Of a stretch of 64,000 nt of DNA, positions 53,157 through 61,107 are shown in pieces; position 1 is the stretch's first letter, and every line of letters starts with the position of its first letter. The stretch covers positions 47,294 to 111,293 of the forward strand of contig NZ_JAAJBU010000011.1 of the NCBI RefSeq assembly GCF_011392125.1, written 5' to 3'. Position numbers and translations under genes: made by a program. The notes beneath the pieces were generated by a model that was not told the DNA's origin, did not search any database, and was given only the letters and a program-made list of their open reading frames with translations. This DNA is from Flavobacterium lotistagni. Its GTDB lineage: Bacteria > Bacteroidota > Bacteroidia > Flavobacteriales > Flavobacteriaceae.

Positions 53157-54200
53157 ATGAATTGGAAAGCCACATTGATTACCCATAAAGCCGAAAAAAG
53201 AATTGCAATCTATTTTGAAAAAAGTCAAGTTTTCAACCAAAGAATGAAAACTTTTCCCGATGCTCGCTGGAGCTATACCCTAAAAACGTGGCACGTTCCC
53301 GACACAGAAGAAAATCGCCTCCGTTTCAAAATTGAGGCCGAACCAAAAAAAATCCATACTATTGAAAATTTAGAGCAAGTCCGGAAATTCAGGAATTGGT
53401 TACAATCAAAAAGATACAGCCCTAACACTATAAAAACTTACACCGAAGCTTTAACTTGTTTTTTGTATTTCTTTAAAAATAAAAAAGTTGAAGAAATTAC
53501 CAATGACGACTTAATTGTATTTAATAACGAATATATACTTAAAAATAACTTATCCGCTTCCTATCAAAATCAAATAGTGAATGCTATTAAGCTATTCTAC
53601 TCGACTATCCAGAACAAGAAAATCGAAATGGACAGTATTCACAGACCAAAACGCGCCAAGCTCCTGCCCAACGTACTCAGTAAACAAGAAGTAAAACAGA
53701 TATTAACGGCCCACGTGAATCTAAAGCATCGCGTAATGCTTTCATTAATATACAGTTGCGGGCTTCGCCGTAGTGAATTGCTCAATTTAAAACCTGCCGA
53801 CATTGACTCTAATAGAAACTTAATTTTTATCCATCAAGCAAAAGGAAGAAAAGACAGAATAGCCCCATTGTCACCTAAAATTCTCGAAATGTTAAGAGAC
53901 TATTATAAAGGCTACAAACCCAAGGTATGGTTATTCGAAGGTCAAATTAAAGGAGAAAAATACTCAGAAAAGAGCCTTCAAAGCGTGTTAAAATTTGCGT
54001 TAGAAAAAACAGGAATCCAAAAGCCAGTAACCCTTCACTGGTTACGTCATAGTTATGCCACACACCTACTTGAAACTGGTACAGACCTGCGTTACATTCA
54101 AGAATTACTTGGCCACAATAGCAGCAAAACTACCGAGATTTATACACATGTCAGTACACACAACTTGCAGCGAATCAAAAGCCCTTTCGATGACCTATAA
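53157..54200 (+). CDS. Integron-type tyrosine recombinase lacking the classical IntI insertion
   Basis: A 347-residue site-specific recombinase and the probable engine of the cassette array that follows. Residues 1-65 form an N-terminal domain not found in IntI1 (KRIAIYFEK, WSYTLKTWHVPDT). Residues 70-150 are the SAM-like core-binding domain (WLQSKRYSPNTIKTYTEAL). The catalytic domain has R204 (CGLRRSELL), K232, H294/R297 (HWLRHSYATHLLE), H320 (LLGHNS) and Y329 (IYTHVS). The tail RIKSPFDDL resembles the RSPLDxL end of IntI. The insertion of some 20-40 residues that marks IntI between the catalytic Lys and the HxxR motif is absent. An in-frame ATG at 53133 is an alternative start. The gene points towards the cassettes, the reverse of classical integrons. 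Confidence 0.85.
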   Translation: MNWKATLITHKAEKRIAIYFEKSQVFNQRMKTFPDARWSYTLKTWHVPDTEENRLRFKIEAEPKKIHTIENLEQVRKFRNWLQSKRYSPNTIKTYTEALTCFLYFFKNKKVEEITNDDLIVFNNEYILKNNLSASYQNQIVNAIKLFYSTIQNKKIEMDSIHRPKRAKLLPNVLSKQEVKQILTAHVNLKHRVMLSLIYSCGLRRSELLNLKPADIDSNRNLIFIHQAKGRKDRIAPLSPKILEMLRDYYKGYKPKVWLFEGQIKGEKYSEKSLQSVLKFALEKTGIQKPVTLHWLRHSYATHLLETGTDLRYIQELLGHNSSKTTEIYTHVSTHNLQRIKSPFDDL

Positions 54201-54301
54201 TTTGTATATTAGCCAAATATAAAAACCTCTTTTTTCATACAAAGCTGCCTTAGGTTGGATGCTTGGTTTGATTTTTTGAGAGGTATAAAGGAGTTACCGG
54301 C
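54201..54301 (+). other. Candidate attI-like primary insertion site and leader
   Basis: This stretch lies between the recombinase stop and the first cassette. It ends in GTTACCGGC (54293-54301), the exact reverse complement of GCCGGTAAC at the 3' end of the first cassette, so the junction should be G54293|T54294. Upstream are a short inverted repeat ACCTCT (54225-54230) / AGAGGT (54279-54284) and the palindrome CCTTAGG. No attC-like 135-bp stem is present here, as expected of an attI site. A shared cassette promoter could lie here, but no exact TAnnTTTG box was found. Confidence 0.65.
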
Positions 54302-54338
54302 AAGTGTGAAGCAATAGCCTTGAAATAAAACTAGAAAT

Positions 54339-54659
54339 TTGAAGAACATATTATTTGTTTGCAGCAGAAATAAATGGAGAAGTTTAACCGCCGAAACCAT
54401 TTATAAAAACCATCCTGAATTTATAGTGAAATCAGCTGGAACGGAAAATTCCGCGCGTGTAAAAATAAATTCAAAATTGTTGATTTGGGCAGATGTAATT
54501 TTTGTAATGGAAAAGCATCATAAAGAAAAACTGATTTTGAATTTTCCAAGCGAAACAAAAAATGTAGAAATAATTATTCTAGAAATAGCTGACAACTATA
54601 AATACATGGACAAAGAATTAATTGAAGAAATACAAATGTCAGTTGCATCGTATTTATAA
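54339..54659 (+). CDS. Short LMW protein tyrosine phosphatase-like protein (cassette 1)
   Basis: A 106-residue protein starting from TTG (MKNILFVCSRNKWRSLTAE). The P-loop CSRNKWRS (Cys8, Arg14) fits the CX5R(S/T) active site of low-molecular-weight phosphatases, and FIVKSAGTENSARVKI follows as in that family. It is shorter than typical LMW-PTPs (about 150), and the C-terminal general-acid DP motif is replaced by IADNYKYMDKEL; related short Bacteroidota proteins share this form. Activity is plausible but unproven. First gene of the array, 38 bp from the cassette start. Confidence 0.7.
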   Translation: MKNILFVCSRNKWRSLTAETIYKNHPEFIVKSAGTENSARVKINSKLLIWADVIFVMEKHHKEKLILNFPSETKNVEIIILEIADNYKYMDKELIEEIQMSVASYL

Positions 54660-54671
54660 ATAAGAACACCA

Positions 54672-54808
54672 GCCGGTAACAGCGGTCTCGTCGCAATGTC
54701 TGGAATTTCTTAGCCTCTACTCTATTTTTCACGAAGAAATTCTATCTTTAGCGGAGAAAACTCAGTTCGCAAATCCGCCACTGCGCGAGGCCGCGGACCG
54801 TTGTGTGC
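54672..54808 (+). repeat. attC-like element 1
   Basis: Left box GCCGGTAAC (54672-54680), right box GTTGTGTGC (54800-54808). The arms AGCGGTCTCGTCGCA and TGCGCGAGGCCGC pair imperfectly, with three to four extra bases on the right arm near the box. Internal hairpins include GAATTTCTT/AAGAAATTC and GCGGA/TCCGC. The left box matches the start of cassette 1 (54293), not its own right box. Confidence 0.88.
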
Positions 54809-54850
54809 AACTTTAACAGACCGAAACGTAAATAAATAACTAAAAAAAAT

Positions 54851-55642
54851 ATGGGACTATTTGACTTCTTTAAAAAGAAAGAACAACCAGAAGAAACTAA
54901 AAAGAGTAACATTCTGCTTGCTATGCCAATGTTTAACAGTGGCGAAACTTTTGAACTTAACAAAGTTTTGGAATATCTAAAAAACAATTGGAATACTACT
55001 ATTTCAGATGTAAATGGAGAAAGTGGAACTGTTACATTTTCAATTCAAGGAGAAACTATTGCACTTGCGACAATGCCAGTTCAAATTCCTTGGGGCGACA
55101 TTGAAAGTACTGCTCAATATTCTTACAATTGGATGACTGCAAACAAAGATTTGGAAAATCATAATTCCCACATTATTGTAACAGTAATGTCAAGTAAAAA
55201 CAATGAAGTAGAACGTTTCAAAATTTTGACAAAAGTATTGTCTTCTATTGTGGCAACTACAAATTGTATAGGTGTTTATCAAGGTTCTCAATCTTTACTT
55301 ATTCCAAGACAACAATATCTTGACAGTGCAGAAGCATTAAAAACTGACCAAATTCCACTTGACCTATGGATATATATTGGATTACGAAAAGGAGAAAATG
55401 GGAATAATGCTTACAGTTATGGTTTAACTGCATTTGACAAACTAGAAATGGAATTTATCAACGCCAATCTTGATTTAGAAGAAATGCACAGTTTTTTAAG
55501 CAACATTTGTGCTTATGTAATAAACAGTGATGTTACGTTTAAAAGTGGTGAAACATTAGGTTATACAGCAGAACAGAAAATAAAAATCACCAAGTCAAAA
55601 GGACTTTTTGTAGAAGGACAAACTTTGAAACTTGAAATATAA
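54851..55642 (+). CDS. DUF4261-like protein (cassette 2)
   Basis: A 263-residue protein starting MGLFDFFKKKEQPEETKKSN, a short basic tail before a globular domain (ILLAMPMFNSGETFELNKVL, PVQIPWGDIESTAQYSYNWM). It resembles proteins annotated DUF4261, of unknown function. No signal peptide. ATG 54851 lies 50 bp after the cassette start. It is the only gene in its cassette. Recognition is from the N-terminal pattern and the PIPWGDIE segment. Confidence 0.72.
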   Translation: MGLFDFFKKKEQPEETKKSNILLAMPMFNSGETFELNKVLEYLKNNWNTTISDVNGESGTVTFSIQGETIALATMPVQIPWGDIESTAQYSYNWMTANKDLENHNSHIIVTVMSSKNNEVERFKILTKVLSSIVATTNCIGVYQGSQSLLIPRQQYLDSAEALKTDQIPLDLWIYIGLRKGENGNNAYSYGLTAFDKLEMEFINANLDLEEMHSFLSNICAYVINSDVTFKSGETLGYTAEQKIKITKSKGLFVEGQTLKLEI

Positions 55643-55652
55643 AAGAAAAGCT

Positions 55653-55789
55653 GCACACAACAGCGGTCTCGTCGCAATGTCTCTAATTTCTTAGCCTCTA
55701 CTCTATTTTTCACGAAGAAATTCTATCTTTAGCGGAGAAAACTCGTTTTGCAAATCCGCCACTGCGCGAGGCCGCGGACCGTTATAGGC
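55653..55789 (+). repeat. attC-like element 2
   Basis: Left box GCACACAAC (55653-55661) complements GTTGTGTGC at the start of cassette 2. Right box GTTATAGGC (55781-55789). Arms and centre are nearly identical to element 1. Confidence 0.88.
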
Positions 55790-55863
55790 AAGGCGATTTT
55801 CACGCACAGAAATTTGTGTAAAATGTCGTGTATAACTTCCGCATTGATTTAACACAAACTAAA

Positions 55864-56880
55864 ATGCAATTAATTAAATTTGCCTATAAGCCTATTGAAA
55901 TGAAAGTAAAAGAACCGTTGTTTGATTATATAAGTCCCGAAATTACGTATAACATCACCGAAGGTGATAGTTTATCTGTACTCAAAAAAGTAGAGGATGG
56001 AAAATTTGATCTTATATTAACTTCTCCTCCTTACAATATCGGAAAATCCTACGAGACAAAAACGAGTATTGAAAAGTACTTAGAAACTCAAGAAGAAATT
56101 ATTACAGAACTTGTCAGAACGCTTTCCGATCAAGGAAGTATATGCTGGCAGGTTGGAAACTATGTTGACAAAGGCGAGATATTTCCACTTGATATTTATT
56201 ACTATCAAATTTTCAAAAAGCTTGGACTAAAATTACGAAATAGAATTATTTGGTATTTTGGTCACGGTCTACATGCATCAAATAGATTTAGTGGTCGTTA
56301 TGAAACTATACTTTGGTTTAGTAAAACTGATAAATATATTTTCAATTTAGATGCTGTTAGAGTTCCGTCAAAATATCCTGGAAAACTACATTTTAAAGGA
56401 CCAAAAAAAGGATTACCTTCCGGTAATCCGCTTGGTAAAAATCCTAGTGATATATGGGAAATTATTCAACAAGATTGGGAAACATGCATGTGGGACATTC
56501 CAAATGTAAAATCTAATCATCCAGAAAAAACTGATCATCCATGCCAATTTCCAGTTGAATTAGTTGAGAGATGCGTGCTTGCTTTGACAAATGAAAAAAG
56601 TTGGGTTCTTGACCCATTTTCTGGTGTAGGATCAACAGTTCTTGGAGCAATTAAAAATAATCGTAATGCAATGGGAATTGAAAAAGAGGAAGAATATTGT
56701 AAAATTGCTAAGGAAAGAATTCAAAGTTTTAACGATGGAAAATTGAAATTCCGACCAATAAACAAACCAATCCATAAACCTAAGCCTAATGACAAAATCG
56801 TTCAAATCCCGAATGACTGGAAAATAGGTGATGAGCAAAGTGATGACAATATAAATTCTACAGATTCAAACAAAAACTAA
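55864..56880 (+). CDS. DNA methyltransferase of a BglII-type system (cassette 3)
   Basis: A 338-residue SAM-dependent DNA methyltransferase, beta-type order: catalytic motif TSPPYN at residues 53-58 and the SAM-binding DPFSGVGST at 250-258. The SPPY form is typical of N4-cytosine enzymes. HPCQFPVELVERCVLALTNE precedes motif I as usual. ATG 55864 is chosen; the frame extends to a GTG at 55828. The stop is 2 bp before the endonuclease gene, forming a compact modification-restriction pair. Specificity is inferred from the endonuclease to be AGATCT or related. Confidence 0.87.
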   Translation: MQLIKFAYKPIEMKVKEPLFDYISPEITYNITEGDSLSVLKKVEDGKFDLILTSPPYNIGKSYETKTSIEKYLETQEEIITELVRTLSDQGSICWQVGNYVDKGEIFPLDIYYYQIFKKLGLKLRNRIIWYFGHGLHASNRFSGRYETILWFSKTDKYIFNLDAVRVPSKYPGKLHFKGPKKGLPSGNPLGKNPSDIWEIIQQDWETCMWDIPNVKSNHPEKTDHPCQFPVELVERCVLALTNEKSWVLDPFSGVGSTVLGAIKNNRNAMGIEKEEEYCKIAKERIQSFNDGKLKFRPINKPIHKPKPNDKIVQIPNDWKIGDEQSDDNINSTDSNKN

Positions 56881-56882
56881 GA

Positions 56883-57497
56883 ATGAAAATAGCACAAAAG
56901 TATTCGCATTTAAATGGAGAAGAATATTTGATTGTTCATCATAATGATTTATATGAAGAAATAAAAAAGGTGATTGAGAGCATTGACTCTGATAAGTTTC
57001 GCACAAAAATTAGCAAAGAAAAAAAGAAAGTTGGAAACGCATTATTATCTCCAATTGAATTAAATAAAGCTTTTAACGATGCCTTTAACAAGCTCGGTTG
57101 GAATGAGAGTCGATATAATTACTATATAACTCTTGATCGCGAGTTAATGGAACAGAGTATTCCAATGACTGCTAAAGAACAAAAAGAATTCTTTATTGAA
57201 AACGGAGAACAAGAACCGATTTATAGTTATAATCAAACCGATTTTGTCAAAGATAAAATTGCCGTAGAAATTCAATTTGGTAAATATGCTTTTGTTGCAT
57301 TCGATTTATTTGTAAAGCATATGCTATTCTATTCTGGAGGAAAAATAAATCTTGGAATCGAAATTCTACCAACTAAAAAAATGCAATCTCAAATGAGCAG
57401 CGGAGTTGCATATTATGAAGGTGAAGTCTATAACGTAATGCGCCAAGGAAGAAATAGTCCACCAGTTCCTCTATTAATTCTTGGAATAGAACCATAA
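56883..57497 (+). CDS. BglII-like type II restriction endonuclease (cassette 3)
   Basis: A 204-residue protein resembling BglII/BstYI-type enzymes. It carries TDFVKDKIAVEIQFGKYAF: D120, E129 and Q131 have the same spacing as the reported BglII active-site residues D84, E93 and Q95. Around them are YNQTD and FDLFVKHMLFYSGGKINLGI. It should cut DNA at a GATC-centred site that the neighbouring methylase protects (inference). It begins 2 bp after the methylase stop and shares its cassette, so both move together. Ends 6 bp before the next attC-like box. Confidence 0.82.
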   Translation: MKIAQKYSHLNGEEYLIVHHNDLYEEIKKVIESIDSDKFRTKISKEKKKVGNALLSPIELNKAFNDAFNKLGWNESRYNYYITLDRELMEQSIPMTAKEQKEFFIENGEQEPIYSYNQTDFVKDKIAVEIQFGKYAFVAFDLFVKHMLFYSGGKINLGIEILPTKKMQSQMSSGVAYYEGEVYNVMRQGRNSPPVPLLILGIEP

Positions 57498-57503
57498 CGC
57501 CCA

Positions 57504-57640
57504 GCCTATAACAGCGGTCTCGTCGCAATGTCTCGAATTTCTTAGCCTCTACTCTATTTTTCACGAAGAAATTCTATCTTTAGCGGAGAAAACTCGGTTC
57601 GCAAAACCGCCACTGCGCGAGGCCGCGGACCGTTATATGC
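57504..57640 (+). repeat. attC-like element 3
   Basis: Left box GCCTATAAC (57504-57512) complements GTTATAGGC at the start of cassette 3. Right box GTTATATGC (57632-57640). Same arm type as elements 1 and 2. Confidence 0.88.
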
Positions 57641-57660
57641 CATTTCAATGAGCAACAGCC

Positions 57661-58083
57661 ATGAAAGAAGAAAACCTTAAAAAATATTTCGAGAATTTGC
57701 TCACTGCTCAAGAGCTTTCAAATGATTTGGAAAGCAGCAATATTGAAAATGGAGAATTTGAAATTTATAGGTTTCACTTGATTAAAATTTGTGAAGATTT
57801 TATCAATAGAAAGTTTAGCGCTTTTGATATAACTACAATTGCTTTAGCTTTATCTTTTTCAGATTTTTTTACTTGGAATGGAAATAGTGATGATGGAAAA
57901 TTGATCGGTGAAATTGTATTTGATTGGAGTAATCCAGAATTAGGTTTTGATCTGACAATTGATAATTTTGTTCATTGGAAAGAGTATCTTGAAACTGGCT
58001 CAACTAAATACTTAACTAAAGAAGAATTGAAAAAGAAATTTAGAGGCGTGAAGAAAAATGGACTGAAGAGAAACGGCATATAA
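57661..58083 (+). CDS. Hypothetical protein (cassette 4)
   Basis: A 140-residue acidic soluble protein, not recognised. Visible: helical N-terminus (NLKKYFENLLTAQELSNDLE), a middle hydrophobic stretch (FDITTIALALSFSDFFTW), an acidic EIVFDWSNPELGFDL segment and a basic tail (KKFRGVKKNGLKRNGI). No signal peptide or membrane helix. The stop codon TAA (58081-58083) lies inside the left box of attC-like element 4, so the element supplies the stop. Starts 28 bp after the cassette junction. Confidence 0.6.
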   Translation: MKEENLKKYFENLLTAQELSNDLESSNIENGEFEIYRFHLIKICEDFINRKFSAFDITTIALALSFSDFFTWNGNSDDGKLIGEIVFDWSNPELGFDLTIDNFVHWKEYLETGSTKYLTKEELKKKFRGVKKNGLKRNGI

Positions 58084-58211
58084 CCGCGGTCTTGTATAAT
58101 GGCTGGTTTTTCTCAGCCGGAAGCTTGATTTTCACGTAGAACTTTTTACCTTAGTGGAGAAAACTCGGTTCGCTTTTCCGCCACTATACAAGGCCGCAAA
58201 CCGTTAGCGAT
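58076..58211 (+). repeat. attC-like element 4
   Basis: Left box GCATATAAC (58076-58084; complement extends to 10 bases from 58075) matches GTTATATGC at the start of cassette 4. Right box GTTAGCGAT (58203-58211). Arms here read CGCGGTCTTGTATAATGG and CCACTATACAAGGCCGC, changed together relative to elements 1-3. GGCTG/CAGCC forms an internal hairpin. Confidence 0.88.
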
Positions 58212-58237
58212 AATCGTTTGAGAAACCGGTAAATTAA

Positions 58238-58912
<675 letters not shown>

Positions 58913-58919
58913 TACGACA

Positions 58920-59054
58920 ATCGCTAACAGCACCTACCCGCAATGGCTTGATTTTCTTGGCTTAGCGCTTGGATTTCACGTAAAAACTTTATCTTAGCGG
59001 AGCGTACGCTGCTCGCTTTTCCGCCACTACGGGTAGCTGCGAAACGTTAGCCGT
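58920..59054 (+). repeat. attC-like element 5
   Basis: Left box ATCGCTAAC (58920-58928) complements GTTAGCGAT at the start of cassette 5. Right box GTTAGCCGT (59046-59054). The arms CACCTACCCGCAATGG and CCACTACGGGTAGCTG are a different, still complementary, pair. Confidence 0.86.
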
Positions 59055-59096
59055 CAGTTTGGCGAAACGCAGAAAAATCAACTTAAAAAAGAAAAA

Positions 59097-59471
59097 TTGA
59101 AATACAGAATTATAGTAATTTCATTGTTTTTAATTGTTTGGTCACTGGTTTTTGATTCACCATATCAGAAAGGTGGAGTTGACCATCTATTTCATTATAT
59201 AATTTTCTCAACATTCATAATTATAACTTTTATCTATCTTTCTACAATAGAAAGATTTGTAGTAATTGAAAAAATATTATACTCTTTATTACTGTCATTT
59301 TTTTCATTATTCGCAAGTTTATTAATTACTGAAAGAATTTTAGAAATCTTTTATGGTTTTGATTATGAAATGAAACAGTCTAATACGATTTCAAATCTTA
59401 TTTTCTACTTTCAAACAAATGGTTTTATAATAATCGAATTAGAAATAATTAAAAGATTAAAAACTAAATGA
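59097..59471 (+). CDS. Small membrane protein (cassette 6, first gene)
   Basis: A 124-residue hydrophobic protein with about four membrane segments (IIVISLFLIVWSLVF, HYIIFSTFIIITFIYL, ILYSLLLSFFSLFASLLI, YFQTNGFIIIELEII). Translation is assumed from TTG 59097; there is no ATG nearby upstream. No family recognised. Its stop overlaps the ATG of the following broken lipoprotein gene by 4 bases (ATGA), indicating a two-gene cassette. Confidence 0.55.
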   Translation: MKYRIIVISLFLIVWSLVFDSPYQKGGVDHLFHYIIFSTFIIITFIYLSTIERFVVIEKILYSLLLSFFSLFASLLITERILEIFYGFDYEMKQSNTISNLIFYFQTNGFIIIELEIIKRLKTK

Positions 59472-59814
59472 AAAAGTTCAGAAATATAATTTACATAATT
59501 TAAGTTTCATCGTATTAATAAGTTGCAATTCGATAAAAATATCAACTGAAGAAAAAGTTTATTTATTAGATAATAATGATAAAGAAAAATATTATCTACT
59601 AAACTATATTAATGACAATCAGGATAAATTGGGGAAATTGCCAGCCGTAATGATAGATGGAAGCTTTATTATTTTTTGTGACAGAGAAAATAAACAAACT
59701 ATGAAATTGAAAAAAGAACAGATAATAAAAATAGAAATAATGACAATTGAAAAAAGCGTTCCATTATTTGGAAGTGCAGGAAAAAAAGGAATTGTGAAAA
59801 TCAGTACTTATTAA
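59468..59814 (+). pseudogene. Frameshifted small lipoprotein gene (cassette 6, second gene)
   Basis: ATG 59468 starts MKKFRNIIYII and then meets a stop. Shifting one base near 59497-59500 continues with NLSFIVLISCNSIK and an open frame to the stop at 59814, giving a signal sequence with a lipobox (VLISC) and a domain of about 95 residues (KLGKLPAVMIDGSFIIFCDR). The C-terminus, VPLFGSAGKKGIVKIST, resembles the end of TonB-plug-like segments (LYGSxGxxGVIxIxT). A 1-bp deletion in the signal peptide or a sequencing error is likely. The intact product would be a lipoprotein of unknown function. Confidence 0.65.
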
Positions 59815-59822
59815 AAAACCGA

Positions 59823-59960
59823 ACGGCTAACACTTGCTACGCGAGCAACGCTGGTTTATCTTAACAACACGCTTGGTTTTCACGTTGAACTTTCTATCTT
59901 AGTGGAGAAAACTCGGTTCGCTTTTTCCGCGTAGTCGCGTAGCAAGAAACCGTTAGCAGC
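59823..59960 (+). repeat. attC-like element 6
   Basis: Left box ACGGCTAAC (59823-59831) complements GTTAGCCGT at the start of cassette 6. Right box GTTAGCAGC (59952-59960). The arms ACTTGCTACGCGAGCAACG and GCGTAGTCGCGTAGCAAG are again distinct but complementary. Confidence 0.86.
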
Positions 59961-59993
59961 AATAATACTGAACACTGAAATAAAATAGAAATA

Positions 59994-60335
59994 ATGAAAG
60001 ATAGACCAATATTATTTTACGCAATAATTCTAAGTATACTAGTCGAATTCCTTTTAATAATCGTAGTTTATACTTCGGTTGGTGCTTTAAGATTACCGGC
60101 ACAAATTACACGACTAACTATTCAGCTTATTTTGATTGCATTTATTTTTACAAAAAAATCTAATTCAGCACTTTTGGGTTTAGCTGGTTATCATATTTTT
60201 AGCGGCTTAGTAAATTTAGCTTATATAAATTCAAGTGTGTTGACCAAAATTCTTTTTGCTTATCATGTTGGAATTGGATTAATAATATATTTCCATGATT
60301 ATTTAGAAGAAAAAATAAAATCCAAGTCAAATTAA
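59994..60335 (+). CDS. Small four-helix membrane protein (cassette 7)
   Basis: A 113-residue integral membrane protein with about four hydrophobic helices (LFYAIILSILVEFLLIIVVY, LTIQLILIAFIFT, ALLGLAGYHIFSGLVNLAYI, KILFAYHVGIGLIIYF) and a charged end (YLEEKIKSKSN). No family recognised. ATG 59994 lies 41 bp after the cassette junction. Sole gene of the cassette. Confidence 0.65.
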   Translation: MKDRPILFYAIILSILVEFLLIIVVYTSVGALRLPAQITRLTIQLILIAFIFTKKSNSALLGLAGYHIFSGLVNLAYINSSVLTKILFAYHVGIGLIIYFHDYLEEKIKSKSN

Positions 60336-60347
60336 ATAACAATTACA

Positions 60348-60484
60348 GCTGCTAACCGCGGTCTTGCGAAATGTCTCGAATTTCTTAGCCTCAAGCTTGG
60401 TTTTCACGTAGAACTTTTTACCTTAGTGGAGAAAACTCGGTTCGCGAATCCGCCACTATCGCAAGGCCGCAAACCGTTAGAGGC
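60348..60484 (+). repeat. attC-like element 7
   Basis: Left box GCTGCTAAC (60348-60356) complements GTTAGCAGC at the start of cassette 7. Right box GTTAGAGGC (60476-60484). Arms CGCGGTCTTGCGAAATG and CCACTATCGCAAGGCCGC. Confidence 0.88.
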
Positions 60485-60557
60485 AAGCGACCAAAAATTA
60501 TGATAATTTAAGATTGTTGTCTCAAGTTAATTTTTAATTTTGAAAAAAGATAAAAAA

Positions 60558-60794
60558 ATGGATTTGCAAACTCGAAAATTAAACTTCATCCAAGACTTTC
60601 TTAAACTTGAAAGTGAGAAAGCCATTTCTCATTTAGAAAAGTTATTGATTAAAGAAACAAAATCAGTTTCTGAATTGAAGCCAATGACTATGAAAGAGTT
60701 TCAAAAAAGAATTGACCAATCTACTGAAGATTCAAAAAACAATAGATTAACAGAAAATGATGAATTAATTTCGGAAATAGAAAAATGGAGTTAA
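60558..60794 (+). CDS. Antitoxin of a RelE/ParE-type pair (cassette 8)
   Basis: A 78-residue acidic helical protein (MDLQTRKLNFIQDFLKLESE) of the type encoded directly upstream of RelE/ParE toxins in Bacteroidota. Its N-terminal helices probably bind DNA or dimerise and its C-terminal EKWS tail binds the toxin. ATG 60558 is chosen over a TTG at 60540 because relatives begin MDLQTRKL. The last 10 bp overlap the toxin gene, indicating coupled translation. Confidence 0.78.
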   Translation: MDLQTRKLNFIQDFLKLESEKAISHLEKLLIKETKSVSELKPMTMKEFQKRIDQSTEDSKNNRLTENDELISEIEKWS

Positions 60795-61102
60795 AAATTT
60801 ACTGGACCGATTTTTCTAAAAAAGAACTAAAGAAAATTTTCAATTATTATAAAGAGAAAGCGAGTTTGAACGTTGCAAAAAATCTTGTTCTTGGAATTAC
60901 CAAAGAAGCAGTCAAACTTAAAAAGCAACCAACGATTGGACAAGAGGAAGAATTATTGGAAAGTGATTCTAGAGATTTTCGTTATTTGGTTTACAAAAGC
61001 TACAAAATTATCTACTGGATAAATACCGCGAAAAACATAATTGAAATTTTCGACGTATTTGATACAAGGCAAAATCCAAAGAAAATACAAAGGAATAAAT
61101 AA
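60785..61102 (+). CDS. RelE/ParE-family toxin (cassette 8)
   Basis: A 105-residue basic protein: LKIYWTDFSKKELKKIFNYY, VKLKKQPTIGQEEELLESDS, DFRYLVYKSYKIIYWINTAK and IIEIFDVFDTRQNPKK are the usual ParE/RelE strands, with a DTRQNP C-terminal motif. Expected to inhibit gyrase (ParE type) or cleave mRNA on the ribosome (RelE type); the sequence favours ParE-like. Stop is 5 bp before the left box region of the next attC-like element. Toxin-antitoxin cassettes are known stabilisers of large integron arrays. Confidence 0.85.
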   Translation: MELKIYWTDFSKKELKKIFNYYKEKASLNVAKNLVLGITKEAVKLKKQPTIGQEEELLESDSRDFRYLVYKSYKIIYWINTAKNIIEIFDVFDTRQNPKKIQRNK

Positions 61103-61107
61103 TGCCA

